Shown here: positions 10,501 to 20,775 of the stretch, in pieces | Position numbering within the stretch: the stretch's first letter is position 1 | Layout of the letters: every line of letters begins with the position of its first letter | Origin: Terana coerulea | Taxonomy: Eukaryota; Basidiomycota; Agaricomycetes; Polyporales; Phanerochaetaceae | Direction of reading: 5' to 3' | DNA length: 21,376 nucleotides | Assembly (NCBI GenBank): GCA_024811115.1 | Contig: JAKOGH010000634.1 | Location: 1-21,376 of the forward strand | The notes under the pieces: generated by a model | The model's input: only the letters and a program-made list of their open reading frames with translations | Told to the model about the DNA's origin: nothing | Database searches by the model: none | Translations under genes and position numbers: made by a program

Positions 10501-11825
10501 GCAGAAGCACACGGCGCGGCCCTCGCCCCGCCAAGCAGTGCCAGAAAATATATATTGTAATACATTCGAGTGAGTAGCCGCCACCGCGCCACCGCGCCCC
10601 GCCGACAATGCGACCCTGGCCGGCGCTGCCCGTCGCCGTGTCTCACGCTGACTACTGCACTTCCCGGCTTTCGCAGGCGGGTTCGCTACGACGACGTCGG
10701 GCCTCCGACCCAGGCGCCTCGCGCGCGCGACCCTGCGGGCTGACTGGCCACAGCTGCAGGTGCGTCAGCGCCGTTGACTCGCCCGGAGGACGCTGCAGCG
10801 GCTGCACACACCCAATCGACACCCAATCTCGCCCACGGCGCCTCCGCGACTGCGAGCCCAGGTGAAACACGCTAGAAGCCCCGCGCGACATATGATTTCC
10901 CGCTGTGTGGGTCCACGCCTTGATACATAGCCACCGAGGACGGGCGCGGAGGGTTCGGGACGATCATTCATACCAGGCGTTCCGGCCGAATTTTCTTTGC
11001 AAGTGCGGACGCAATATGGCATGCTGGGTACAGTTTCATGGCGTCTCGGTTACTATCCGTCTCGTGCAGGCAGGCTGCGGTGTCTTTCCTCGGAGCGGGC
11101 TGCAGGAACTTGCGTCACAAGGCATGACGCGCGGCGCCGTAGAGTGCGGGCGGCAGTCCCGCTGCCCCGCGCGTCCGCCGTGCGAGCCTCGTGGGTGTGG
11201 CGGCCTGTACAGCCCAGCGCCCCACAGAGCCGGGAAGATTGACGCAGCGCAGCGCAGGGTGGGGGATCTGGGATTGAGTCGCCGAGGTGCGTCAATCAGC
11301 TTGCGCAGCGGTGTGCATGCTGACTCCCGTACCAAGACTGCACTACTTGCGTGCTCGTCAGCGGCTCACTATGGGACGAGCCGCGCCTTGAAACGCGCGG
11401 CGGGCACGCTACTCCAGAGTGCGACGCGGCGTCGGGTGGCGTTCCCAATTGCCCGACTCAGCGAGTGGGCCGCTGGTGGACATCGGAGGATGTCCGACGT
11501 CACACACACCAGACGGCCTATCAGGGAGCCTGCTTGGGTTGCATGGCATGCTTTGCGGCTCCTGCCTAAGTGCATGGCGTGCACCCTACCCAAGTCCGCT
11601 TACAGATGGACCTGCCGTGTGGGAGATAATAGTGCGACAACCAAGGTACGTCAATTCGCTGTAGGTTCCCCGGTGTAGCCTCCCAAGGCAGACCTTATAT
11701 TGTGATTGACGATGGCAGCGAGTCGTCTTGAATACATATGTCCTCCGCACACGCGTCGCTGAGCAAGCTCCCGCCCATCGCCACGGACGAAGTGAGGTAG
11801 GGTTCACTGCTCGTCGTGCCCATGG
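10501..11825. other. Unresolved region with one long plus-strand frame
   Basis: The longest frame is 10905-11678 (257 codons, plus). It has moderately Cys-rich and Arg-rich composition and no domain I recognise, and it overlaps other open frames. Intron-like signals occur on the plus strand: GTGAGT at 10570, and a CTGAC branch-like site before TTTCGCAG near 10676. I could not build a coherent chain from them. I cannot say whether a gene is present. Confidence 0.3.
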
Positions 11826-12393
11826 TTAGTACTGGCCAGGACTTGTGTGCTCTCCGGAAGCGAGTGTTCCTCTGAGGGTTGCCGAGTATATGTAGTCGCG
11901 GTACACTTGAAATGTATTCCATGAGATGTAATCATACAACGCAGCGATACTAGGACTTCCATCGCATGTGCCAAGTTACACATGACTGTATTTGCGTCGA
12001 GTTTTGCGACGATAGAACATGCAGTTTTGAAAGGAGAGGTTGAATGGGGTGCAGGCTTACGTGTGTTGGATGACATAATACTCTTTAGGGCAGGCTTTAC
12101 GCGTCCAGAGACCTGATGGCGCTTTTGCTGGTGGCTCTTGTCATGTTCATGCCACCATTATATTCATCGCTTTTCGTCTATTACCCTGTTTGTTCGCGGT
12201 ACACTCCACAGAGGAGATTGGGCTGGATTTTTTTACGTCTCCAAATATTAATACCGACATCCGCACGTACGTACGATATGCATTCGCGAAGTACTTGACT
12301 TGGTTGCCCTTGAAATGTGTACTTCTTAGCAGCAGAGGGGCTTGCGTGGCGCGGCATTAGTCTCACGAACTTGCCACTTTGAGCATCAGCCAT
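11826..12393 (-). CDS. Small hypothetical protein, four candidate exons
   Basis: The start at 12393 gives MADAQSGKFVRLMPRHASPS then KKYTFQGQPSQVLRECI, with donor GTACGTACG following. A 52-nt intron containing a TATTAAT branch site and ending TCCAG joins in phase to SPISSVECTANKQG. A second intron (GTAATAG to CATCAG) joins to LWTRKACPKEYYVIQH. A third (GTAAGCC to ATACAG) joins to MCNLAHAMEVLVSLRCMITS. The proposed end is at the TAA near 11826, after a short fourth intron. All junctions keep phase without indels, which favours a real gene of roughly 140 residues. No domain is recognised. It lies 165 nt beyond the stop of the next gene on the same strand, so it could also be a divergent continuation of that gene. 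Confidence 0.4.
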
Positions 12394-12558
12394 GTATTAC
12401 TCAACTATTGGCAGCATGCCGCATCCGAGAGTGCGACAATTGGGATGGCAAGGTGCGAGTAACAACCATACGAGGGCTCATAGCCTAACATGCTATGCAC
12501 AGGCTCTATACCCGCGTACATTTTGTCCACTACTTTTTCCCGTTTGGGACTCTGCACC

Positions 12559-14158
12559 CTATGATTCAAATCTAACATCACTGGACTGTCCACATAGCAA
12601 TTCGTACAACACTTCCGCCTCCTTGCTGGAAGAAAAGAAGTCGCAGAGTCCTTCTAGCGTCAGCGGATAACCACCGAGGAGCTGGTTCACTTTATATTCG
12701 AACACTATCCCATGTGCAATAAGCATCGCGCGATAATCTTCGTTGCATTCTGCAGCTGCGCTTCTAACCGGGACCTCCTTTGTGAGGACGGAGCAGCAGC
12801 GATCTATGCTCGTGAAGTAGCTTGGTGAGCACGTTCTTCAACTACTGTGTTGGAGCATGACACGTACCGTATGTCTCGCGATCTTTTCTTACCGCAGCAC
12901 TAAGCAGGACATGGTGGACGATTGCAAAGAAGAAAAGCCCTTCACGCTCGTACACACTTGCCAGATGTTGTTGCTCTGCTGCATCTTTCGGCAGAAGCTC
13001 CCTATTTCAGTGAGGTCAGTAATTGAATATTATGGCCTGCTCGCGACCTTACTCGAGAATTAACACAATCTCTTCCAGTGTAGCATTCGGCTCGTCCCAT
13101 TGACCCTGAAGCGTTGTCAACTTGCTCGTCCCGATGGCGTGCAGCGCGGAAAAGAGCTTCCCACAGTCTCCGCGTCCTCGAATGTGTCCGGAAATCGGTC
13201 CGTGAGCGCGGTGACCAGTCTCAGCACCGTCAGCGGGTATGTCGTCTGGCACTCCTTGTCCGAAAGGTCTCTGATCAATGAAGCGGCTAGCTGCGAGGCG
13301 ACGACCTCCGGAAATACTTCAATGAACGTAAATGCTTGGTCTTCAAAGTCGTTATCCCCTAAATCCAAAGCTTGCTGGAAGCAACGACGCCAACGAATAC
13401 TTGAAGTACGGCTGTTTGTGCCCTTCCACCCATGACCGAAGCATCAGGGTTATACACCACAGCAGCCATGGCTTGAACTCTTCCGCGCTACATGTACGTG
13501 AGCTAGCCGTTTGAAAGACCTGTTCAAGACGGACTCACCACATGGGCTCGCAGAACGCGTACAACACGCCGTTCAGTGCGTCGACGGCTTCGCGGAGGGC
13601 GATGTACCGGCTGCTGTGCCCCGCCCCTTTGATGCGCGCCATCTGGTCCGGGCCGTATATCCCCTTTGCGAGCGCCGTCCACAGCCGCGGCAGCTCGTCG
13701 AACACACGCACGCAGCACTCTGCGTGCGCAGTGGTGTCCAACGCTTCTATCAGCCTCGCCAGAGATCCAAGCAGGTTGACCAACAGCTCCTGCACCGCCA
13801 CGAATCCCGCGGGTGTCGCCGTCCCCAGGTTCACGTAAAGCATCTCGTCCGCGAGCACGTCGACCAACTTCTCGACCAGCCCGCTCTGCACGAACGCTTG
13901 GAGCAGGCCTTGAGACGCGTCATTGCCTGGCGCAAGTTCTCGGCAGGCCTGGAGAAGTCGCTTGGCGAAGTGCGGGATGTAGCGGTTCTTGGTCTGATAG
14001 AGCTGGTAAAGAAGCCCGGCCGCTTGCTCGGGATGGGAACGGAGCGTGTCCTCGTAGTAGAGGATGGCCTCCGCGAGCGTGGCCGGATGGGAGAAGTACG
14101 GGTTCCGTGGGTCGTACGGAGGATCGATAGACAGGCCGAGGATGCTTCCTTGGTTCAT
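12559..14158 (-). CDS. All-helical repeat-like hypothetical protein, four exons
   Basis: Exons are 14158-13539, 13487-13053, 13001-12868 and 12803-12559. The introns are 51, 51 and 64 nt (donors GTGAGT, GTAAGG, GTACGT; acceptors GTAG, ATAG, ATAG), all phase-consistent. The protein is about 478 residues, starting MNQGSILGLSIDPPYDPRNP. It is rich in amphipathic Leu/Ala/Val helices (LLQAFVQSGLVEKLVDVLAD; PEVVASQLAASLIRDLSDKE), suggesting an armadillo/HEAT-like alpha-solenoid. It has no signal peptide or membrane span. It ends YELLCGQSSDVRFES. One extra base near 13385 breaks the frame between HKQPYFKY and WRRCFQQALDL. Near 13200 either one base is missing or a 59-nt intron (GTGGGAAG to GCTTCAG) is present. 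I recognise no named family; similar helical proteins in fungi often precede a MYND zinc finger, but none is visible here. Confidence 0.75.
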
Positions 14159-14726
14159 GATCTCTACGGAGGTAAGTTGCCACTTGTTCTTGGTCAGATG
14201 TGTCGAGTTAATGAATGTGTGCAGGTGTCTGCGTGCGCGATGAGATGATGAGGCTATTTTCCCCAGCGGATCAGTCTTATGCTTTCATCCAGTTGCCACT
14301 GCCGAGACCACGCCACTCGTAACCTGGTCACTTGCTGTCCGCTTTGGGGCATTGTATCACAGCCAAACCACACAACATCGTCAGGCACCTCAAGTTGGCA
14401 TAGGCGCCCCATCGGGAACAAAGCACCTTGCAATAACTCGAATGGTCAGGGGCACACATCGAAAAATTATACCACTAATGGTACGTTTCTACTATTCGTG
14501 AAGTTCAACACAGGGCGTGTTTGACGCATGCGATGTTTCAGGGTTTTACCGTGCAATACAGACAGCTGCAACCAATACTACTAGGTACGCATGACTTCAG
14601 GAGTGCATATACAGATCACAATTGTTAACATCGATAATACGGGTGACAAGTGCATTGGGTTAACATCGAAACGCGAGACATGAAACAGGCAGCGACGAAG
14701 AACAAAGCCCAACGAAAACAAAGGGG
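14159..14726. other. Intergenic region between helical-protein and protease genes
   Basis: This holds the 3' UTR of the protease gene and the promoter of the downstream minus-strand gene. An 11-bp direct repeat (GTTAACATCGA) occurs at 14624-14634 and 14659-14669. A GTAG on the minus strand close to the ATG at 14158 could be the acceptor of a 5' UTR intron. No further gene is visible. Confidence 0.5.
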
Positions 14727-16187
14727 TCACGCCAAGGCGGCAAACCCGACGCGAGACGGCGACGCACCAGTCCCAACCTCAAATACTGTATACACGTTCC
14801 GCAAGAACACGTCACCCACCACCCAAAATTCCACGTCCTGGCTCGTTGCAAACCCACCGACACAACGCGTTCCACTCTCGTCCGCGGGCCCGAGGTTGAA
14901 CGACGCGGGCGACACGTCCCACAGCCGCCCGCCGAACATGAAGGACACGCGCACGTCGGCGGCGCACGGGAAGGTGTAGAGACCGCTGCCGTCGTTCACC
15001 GCTTCGGCGTGCGGAATGTGCGAGTATGCCTCGCGCACGGCGTCGGGCGGGCCGATGATGAGACTGGTCCCGGTGTCGATGATGGAGTCGATGGGCGCGT
15101 CCACTAGGATGCCGTTCACGATGACGAGGTCCTGCTGGACTTGCCAATAACCCTGGATGGATATGCACGGTCGGTCTTCTATTTTGTGAGAACATTGAGG
15201 AATGCTGACCTCCGTCGTGACATCAGTGTACGTGAAGAACCCCCAGTACAGGGCCTTGTTTACGCCACCGAGGTAGAGTTCCGACCCGCCGTCCTTGTCC
15301 TCCGCGGAGGCAAGCTTCACTGCGAATCTCGGTTCTGACACTTGGCCCTGCGCAACTAACGTCTGGAACACTGGCGGGCTGTCGTACTCCGAGATCTGCT
15401 GGAAGCCGAGCCCGAGCAGGCCGTCCAGAGGAAAGTTCTGCACGTCGTCCCCGGCGGAGTACTCGTCCGCAACGCCGAGCCGCTGGTCCGTCGCCTGCAA
15501 GCGTGGTTCAGCTCACACACGCTGCAAAAAACGCTGCGCAGCACAGCTCACCGTCAGGCCCGCGAGCTGCACGGTGTCCGCGTACTGCTCGCCCGCGACG
15601 CTCGAGCCGTCCCCGTACTGCAGCAGAAACCGCGCGCACGCGTCGCGCGCCGTCGCGCTCTGACTCGGGTCGTACACCCGGTGCCCTGCGCAGTTCTCCG
15701 TGCAGCTTGGGCCCGGGAGGTACAGGTCCGCGCTGCCGGTGTCGAAGTCGACCGAGAAGGGCTTCGGCGGCGTCCCGACGGAGATGTTCCCGCCCCATAG
15801 CACCTCGCTCTGCACCTCCGCTGAGCGCGACGACGCCGGAGCGGCGGGCCTGCAGACGGGGCGTGGCGCGCTTGAATGCGAGCGGGTGCGCGCGACCGGT
15901 GTTGCGCTTGTATGCCGCGAAGCCGCGCTCGTATTTCCTGCGGGTACCTAAGGCATCGTGCTGTGCAGTACGATGGAGACCACTCACATCTGGGTGTATT
16001 CAAGGTGTGCATACAATGCCTCGAGATTGACCGTGCCTTCTGCGTCGCCAACCAAGGGGTGGGGGCGCGCCAAGGTAATGCGTGCGCCGCTCTTGCTTTG
16101 CGCATCGTGTGCCGCGCTCCGAGGTGCCGCGACGGCGTCCGTGGCGAGCAGCAGCGCAGAAAGGACGACAACCAGCGATGATTTCAT
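14727..16187 (-). CDS. Secreted pepsin-like aspartic protease (family A1)
   Basis: Exons are 16187-15988, 15937-15552, 15494-15211/15210 and 15152-14727; introns are 50, 57 and 57 nt. The start MKSSLVVVLSALLLATDAVA is a signal peptide of about 20 residues. A basic propeptide follows, with an RLQARRSG-type processing region near residue 105. The mature enzyme has both catalytic motifs: DTGSADLYLPG (Asp near 132) and DTGTSLIIG (Asp near 316). It also has the flap tyrosine in QYGDGSSV and the family C-terminus GDVFLRNVYTVFEVG. About 431 residues is normal for a fungal A1 preproenzyme. It should cleave peptide bonds at acidic pH outside the cell. The exon sum is one base over a multiple of three: the frame slips near 15825, between SGVVALS and EVQSEVLWGGN. 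A 76-nt intron (GTCGCGCG to GCTCAG) would also restore frame but would remove prosegment sequence that looks coding. Confidence 0.93.
15153..15209 (-). other. Third intron of the protease gene, 57 nt, lacking stops
   Basis: Donor GTCAGC and acceptor ATCCAG. Its length is a multiple of three and it has no in-frame stop, so unspliced RNA still reads through with a 19-residue insert containing two Cys. Splicing joins TYTDVTTE to GYWQVQQD, which is the normal A1 spacing. That favours an intron over coding sequence. Confidence 0.75.
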
Positions 16188-16261
16188 GGGACTGCTGGAA
16201 TGAAGAGGCTGAGCTGCCGTGGGGGTGGAAGAGCTGGGGATTGCATCGAGACCCGGCGCTG

Positions 16262-16273
16262 CGTTCTTATACC
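16262..16273 (-). promoter_or_regulatory. TATA box of the aspartic protease gene
   Basis: The minus strand reads GGGTATAAGAAC about 80 nt upstream of the ATG at 16187. This is nearly the same spacing as for the TATA box of the disordered-protein gene. It supports the second, not the first, in-frame ATG (16280) as the start, because 16280 lies upstream of the TATA box. Confidence 0.65.
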
Positions 16274-16619
16274 CGCTCACCGTGCTCGGGTGCGAACAGG
16301 CCTCGTAAGGGTAGGGAAGACGTATGTTTGCCCAATGTCCATCGAAGGCCGGTTGAGAGGATCGTCAATGGAGTGCTATGCCAGGAAAGGAAAGTCGTCA
16401 CAGCGCCTTCCTTGTTGGGGACGGCAGTGTCGAGCAGAAATCTCTGAGGACCAGCCTTCAATTTCAAACTCATACGAGTAGGGTGACATTGCGCTGTTGC
16501 ATGAATTACCAATAAATACTCATAAAGAATTCGAATACTAGATGTCTGTATATAATCAATCACAATTAGGAGTGTCCGGGATATCAACCGAGCCAGGGGT
16601 CAGAGTCTTAGTCTCGGTT

Positions 16620-16698
16620 CCAGACCCTTTGCCCGCGTTACTGATGTTTGTTATCGGATAACAACTGCTTGGTGCAGGGACGCGGGCAAAGGGTCTGG
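16620..16698. repeat. Left-arm hairpin, 19-bp perfect stem
   Basis: CCAGACCCTTTGCCCGCGT (16620-16638) is exactly complementary to 16680-16698. The 41-nt loop contains its own palindrome, TTGTTATC-G-GATAACAA (16648-16664). Confidence 0.9.
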
Positions 16699-17222
16699 TG
16701 AGTTTGGATCATCGGGGTGTAGATGAAACTCACGTGAGCGCCTACGCTTGTATTGAGGTAAGTAAGGAGTTTGTAACGCTCGGTTCCTCTCTGTACCTCT
16801 TGCCTTCTGCGACCTCCCCACCTCACTGTATATACTCACAAACCCCTCAAATTTCATCGCTAGGATGTATCGCATGACCATTTTATTTTTACGATATTAT
16901 TTTTCCATTGCTGGGTGTGCTTAAGAGCACTTGATGGTCACCAGAGGCCCACTTTCAGGTACCTGGGAATCTGTACTGGAATAAACACCATGCAATTTAT
17001 ACCAGACATGATTAGCATATTTTCATGAATATACAAGACATCCGAGTAATTTTCCTGTCGGAGTTTGCGCTGCAGTATGCTACCGACCTCTAAAACGTAG
17101 CAGGTGTATAGGCGCCAGGTAAGCCCAGCCTTGTTACCCCCGTTGAAGTCCCTATACGAACTTTGCTTACTAGGGCTCACGTGATTTTCATCTACACCCC
17201 GATGATCCAAAGTCACCAGACT
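16693..17222. repeat. Inner inverted-repeat pair of the fold-back element
   Basis: 16693-16741 is the near-exact reverse complement of 17172-17222 (about 49 bp with a few differences), containing GATCATCGGGGTGTAGATGA and the palindrome TCACGTGA. The pair would bring the two hairpin arms together. Confidence 0.88.
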
Positions 17223-17326
17223 CTAAAGAGGTTGCTCTGCAGCGCGTCTTTCAAACTCCGCTTACTATGTTACAAACGGTAACAAGGCGCGAAGCGCGCT
17301 GGCTGCGAGCAACCTCTTTACGAGTC
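17219..17326. repeat. Right-arm hairpin, imperfect 29-33-bp stem
   Basis: 17219-17247 (GACTCTAAAGAGGTTGCTCT and onward) pairs with 17294-17326 with a few mismatches and bulges. The apex again contains a small palindrome, TGTTAC-AAACG-GTAACA (17268-17284). Confidence 0.85.
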
Positions 17327-17374
17327 GGGAACGAGACTACAGAGTCTCTAGGTGGGGTCAACGACACCAAACGC

Positions 17375-20300
17375 TCAAACGAGGCCACTTGACGTCGACG
17401 CGTCGGGGTCCGTGAGCGTAGGTGTTGTAGGCGTCCTACCCGTCCTCTCCAACAACTTCTTGAACATCAGCACCTTCCTCTCCGCCGCGCGCCGCTCCCG
17501 TGCGATTTCCATAAGCCGCTTGTCGGCCTCGTCCAGCTGGACGCTGGCGGCCGCCTCCTTGCCCTCGAGATCCTCCACGGTGACTTGCAGCAGAGCAGCG
17601 GTGTCTGTTGCATTCGCAAACGCGGCGTAGCGCGCCTTGATGCTGGGCGTGAGGGGGCGAGTGGCGAGCACGTTCTTCAGCGTCGCCTCGGCAGCAGCGG
17701 CCCGCGCGGTGATGTCCTCGAGCGCGTCGTCCTCGATGGTGTGTAGATCGTCCACCTCGGCAGTGAGCGCGGCGTGCTCGGACTTCAACGCCGCGCTGTC
17801 CGCGCGGTGCGAAGAGTTGAGTGCGCTCGGTGCTGATCCGCGCGCGAACGTCGACGAGGCGTGTCTGGAGCGACTGCATGTGCTCGCGGATGGTCGCCTC
17901 GTCTGCCTTGACCTTCTTCGTAGCTGCCGCCGCGGCGTCGTTCGCCTTCTTCGCTTTCGTCTGCGCTGCGCTCGCCGCGCGGTCGGCCTCGCTCGAGGTC
18001 GCCTGGAACGCCTCAAGCCTCGTCTGCCGCTCCGCCTCCAGGTCCGTCTTCTCCTGCTCGACCTGCACCCACCCTCCGCCTCCTCCCCAAACTTCGCCTC
18101 CAGTGCCGCGCGATCCGCCTCCAGAGCCTCACGGTCGGCCTTGAGCTGCTCGAGTCGTGATTTGCAGCGGTCCATCGTCTCCACTCGCTTGCCCATCCTC
18201 TTCTGAAGCGCAGCCATGCGGTCCGCGTGCGCCGTTTGTGTTGCCTGCCGCTTAGCCTGGAATGCTTCGACACTCGCTTCTTGGTCCTGCTTGGCCTTGT
18301 GGACCTCCGCCTCGACAGCGACGGTCTCCTTGTCAGCGTTGATCTTCGCAGCGTGGACGGCGTCGACCTGAGCCTGTGCCTCAGCAACATCGTTGGCATG
18401 CTGTTGACTACTATCCGAGACCTGAGCCTGCAGCTTGCAGAGCTCAGTTTTCACGACCCTGGTGCGCGCACGGAGTGCGGCTACTGGTGGGTCGTGCTCT
18501 CGGCATCGGTCTTGTGGGCAGCCAAAGAACTGGCGTGGGCGGCGGTGGAGGCCCTGAGCTTGGCGAGAGTGGCAGCGGCGGCGGCAATGCGAGCGTCGGT
18601 ATCAGCGAGGTCGGCAGCAAGAACGTCTTGAGTGGTGCTGGCGGTGGCAGTGGCGGCATCGAGCGCAGCTTGTAAAGCGGCAGCCCTTGCGGATTCTGAG
18701 GTAGTATCAGTGGCGAGTCCCTGCAGTTCAATCTTGTCTCATGTCAGCTTGAGTAACTTGTCATGAACCATGCAAGATTGATCTTACCTTCTTATCTATA
18801 ACGCACTTTGCCAAAGCTTGCATCCGCTCCTGACGCCTCTTCTCCATAACACGGCGGTGGTACATCTTGTATTCGGCTGACTTGCTGGCCAAGTCCACGC
18901 GAGTTCGAAGACGGTCGTTGGCGGCACGAGCGCTGGAGAGATCAAAGGCGACCTTGCTAATCTTGCTCTCGACAGCGGCAGCGCTGACGTTCACGGACTC
19001 GACTCTGGCCTGCGGGTGGTGGCACGATGAGCATGCATCCTCGGTGGCAAGATCTCAACCCTTACCTCACTGGCCTCGATGTCTTCCTGAAGCTCGACAA
19101 TTTTGGCGGTCGCGGCTTCCATTCGAACAGAGGCGTTCTCCTGCTCGTCCGATAGAAGCTGGTGGGTGGCGTCGACCTCTCGTGTAAGCTATCGACATTG
19201 GAATAAAGGCGATGCATCGCCTGCGTCACCATACAAGCATGAGATATGTCGCCTTCGACAAGGGTGTCGCGGGTGTGCTCGAGCTCAGCAACCATCGTAC
19301 GGATGGCGTCGCAGCCGACGTCGAAATCGGGGAGACCCTGCAGCAGGAGCGTGAGCGGACGAATGTAACCAGATCGCTAGGTCCTACCTCGAGATTGAAC
19401 AGACAATCCAGAATTCGTACCGGCCAAGAGTTTACGAGCTTCATGCGGTAGATGATGTCCGCGAATTCCTCCTGGTAGTGCGCGAGCTCAACATTCGTCT
19501 TTCCGATCCACGCATTCCACTCGTCCAACTTGCTCGCTGAGAGGAGCTCCTCCATGCTAGCAGATGCCTTCCCAGTAAGTCCATCCCACCATTCACAGAT
19601 ACCACGCCAGGGCTCGGGAGACTGCGCATAGTGTCAGTCAAACCGAGTCAATGTTAGAGGGTGGAGGCTTACAGTAATCAAGTGAAGAAGGATGATGACA
19701 ACAAGGAAGATGTTGAAGGGCGATGTGAAGTCGACGGAGGTGTCTCCAAACGCGTTTCTCCAGAGCTGAGCAAAGTACGCGGGACCGAACGGGTCGCCAA
19801 AGCCTTCAGGACCGTCAGCCTCGAGAACAATGAGAGCCGGGGAGTCTGCAGGAGCAGCGAGGGCGACCGAGGTACAAGAAGCGACAGTGACATTCCCATC
19901 GGCGGCCTCGACGGATGGCGAAGGAATGCTGACCTCGGCGAACTCGAGATACATAGTGCCGTTGAAGCCGTCAAGAACGTCGAAAGGAGCCGACACGTTG
20001 ACCAAGGAGCTGTACACATTGACGAAGGAGTTGTCCACAGCAGAGGTGAGGTTGCCGTTGTCGAAGGAGCCGAAGGACGCGACGGGAATCAACGGTGCCA
20101 CAGACAGTCTAAGACCAGAACCAAGACCGAGAGCGGAGAGAGTGAGACCGAATGTATCTAACATACGGTCACGACCATACGACACCACGAGCGCGGTGAC
20201 GAGCATAGCGACAATGTTGAGGAGGGCCAACATGGTGGGCAAGAAGAAAGTAGGTGAGGGGAGGTTGGGTTGGCGGCGCCATTCTTATATGTTCGAGAGG

Positions 20301-20687
20301 CTGACCGCGAAGCTCTGGGCGTGCTTCGATGGGCTGTCAGCCAGATTGGGACTGTAAACAACCAGATGAGGAAGGTCGTCCAAAGCAGCCACGTCGTCCA
20401 AGCGCCGGCGTCTCTGGACTCTGTGCCCAAGTCCTCGAAAAAGCCACGGAGTCCAGACCGCCCAACACTATTGACGAACGATTCAGATGGTTCGAGATAA
20501 AGGAACTTGGACAGTGTCCAGGTTCCTATGCCTCGAGGACAGCATCTTCACGACTTTGTGGCGTGCGAAACAGAACTTGACCTTGGCCCCGCTGAGATGC
20601 GCATGCCTTCACAATTACTACGCGATGAGCTTATTATACGCCGAAATACATGGTTATCACGATTTACCGTCGACGTAAGATGGGCAT
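17375..20687 (-). CDS. Membrane-anchored long coiled-coil protein, seven exons
   Basis: Proposed exons are 20687-20668, 20591-19673, 19621-19421, 19337-19230, 19188-19066, 19009-18788 and 18732-17375, giving about 980 residues. The N-terminal part has an amphipathic stretch and three membrane spans: WLLWTTFLIWLFTVPIWLTA; LALLNIVAMLVTALVVSYGR; and IFLVVIILLHLIT. A loop of about 145 residues between spans 2 and 3 carries several N-glycosylation sequons (NGNLT, NVSA, NGT, DGNVT). Trp-rich PEPWRGICEWWDGLTG follows the third span. The remaining 650 or so residues are almost continuous Ala/Glu/Lys/Arg-rich coiled coil (VESKISKVAFDLSSARAAND; LEADRAALEAKFGEEA; ATIREHMQSLQTRLVDVRAR), ending TPTTPTLTDPDASTSSGLV. 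Such a layout fits an organelle-surface tether or scaffold; that is inference. The frame slips near 20515, 20255, 18485, 18075 and 17815. The tiny first exon is the least certain part. No named family is recognised. Confidence 0.72.
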
Positions 20688-20775
20688 ACTTCTCTCCAGC
20701 AATGATGAAGGAAGAAATGGCCGTAACGGAACGGAAATCTGGTAGCCTGTCACCACGTCCCCAAACAAAGCGCCG

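Larger units (their letters stand above)
16601..17350. mobile_element. Fold-back element with paired hairpin arms, about 750 bp
   Basis: Two inverted arms (16601-16743 and 17171-17350) flank an AT-rich core of about 430 bp. Each arm has three parts in mirrored order: a terminal motif containing AGTCTCG; an internal hairpin; and a segment of about 49 bp including GGATCATCGGGGTGTAGATG and TCACGTGAGC, nearly identical between arms. The hairpin sequences differ between arms, yet both form long stems topped by a small palindrome. The direct repeat GGGGTCA at 16596-16602 and 17354-17360 is a candidate 7-bp target duplication. There is no transposase frame. This resembles a MITE or fold-back transposon, but I cannot assign a superfamily. 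It sits between the protease promoter and the 3' end of the coiled-coil gene. Confidence 0.7.

Noticed and set aside
10905..11678. 257-codon plus-strand frame as a gene
   Set aside because: No recognisable domain, competing frames on both strands, and no promoter or splice support. It is left as unresolved rather than called.
15984..16280. Upstream in-frame ATG at 16280 as protease start
   Set aside because: It lies upstream of the TATA box and would bury the signal peptide behind 31 residues; the ATG at 16187 begins directly with a signal sequence.
16620..16698. Hairpin as a transcription terminator or tRNA-like gene
   Set aside because: Fungal nuclear terminators do not use such hairpins, no tRNA A/B boxes are present, and the stem is part of the larger mirrored element.
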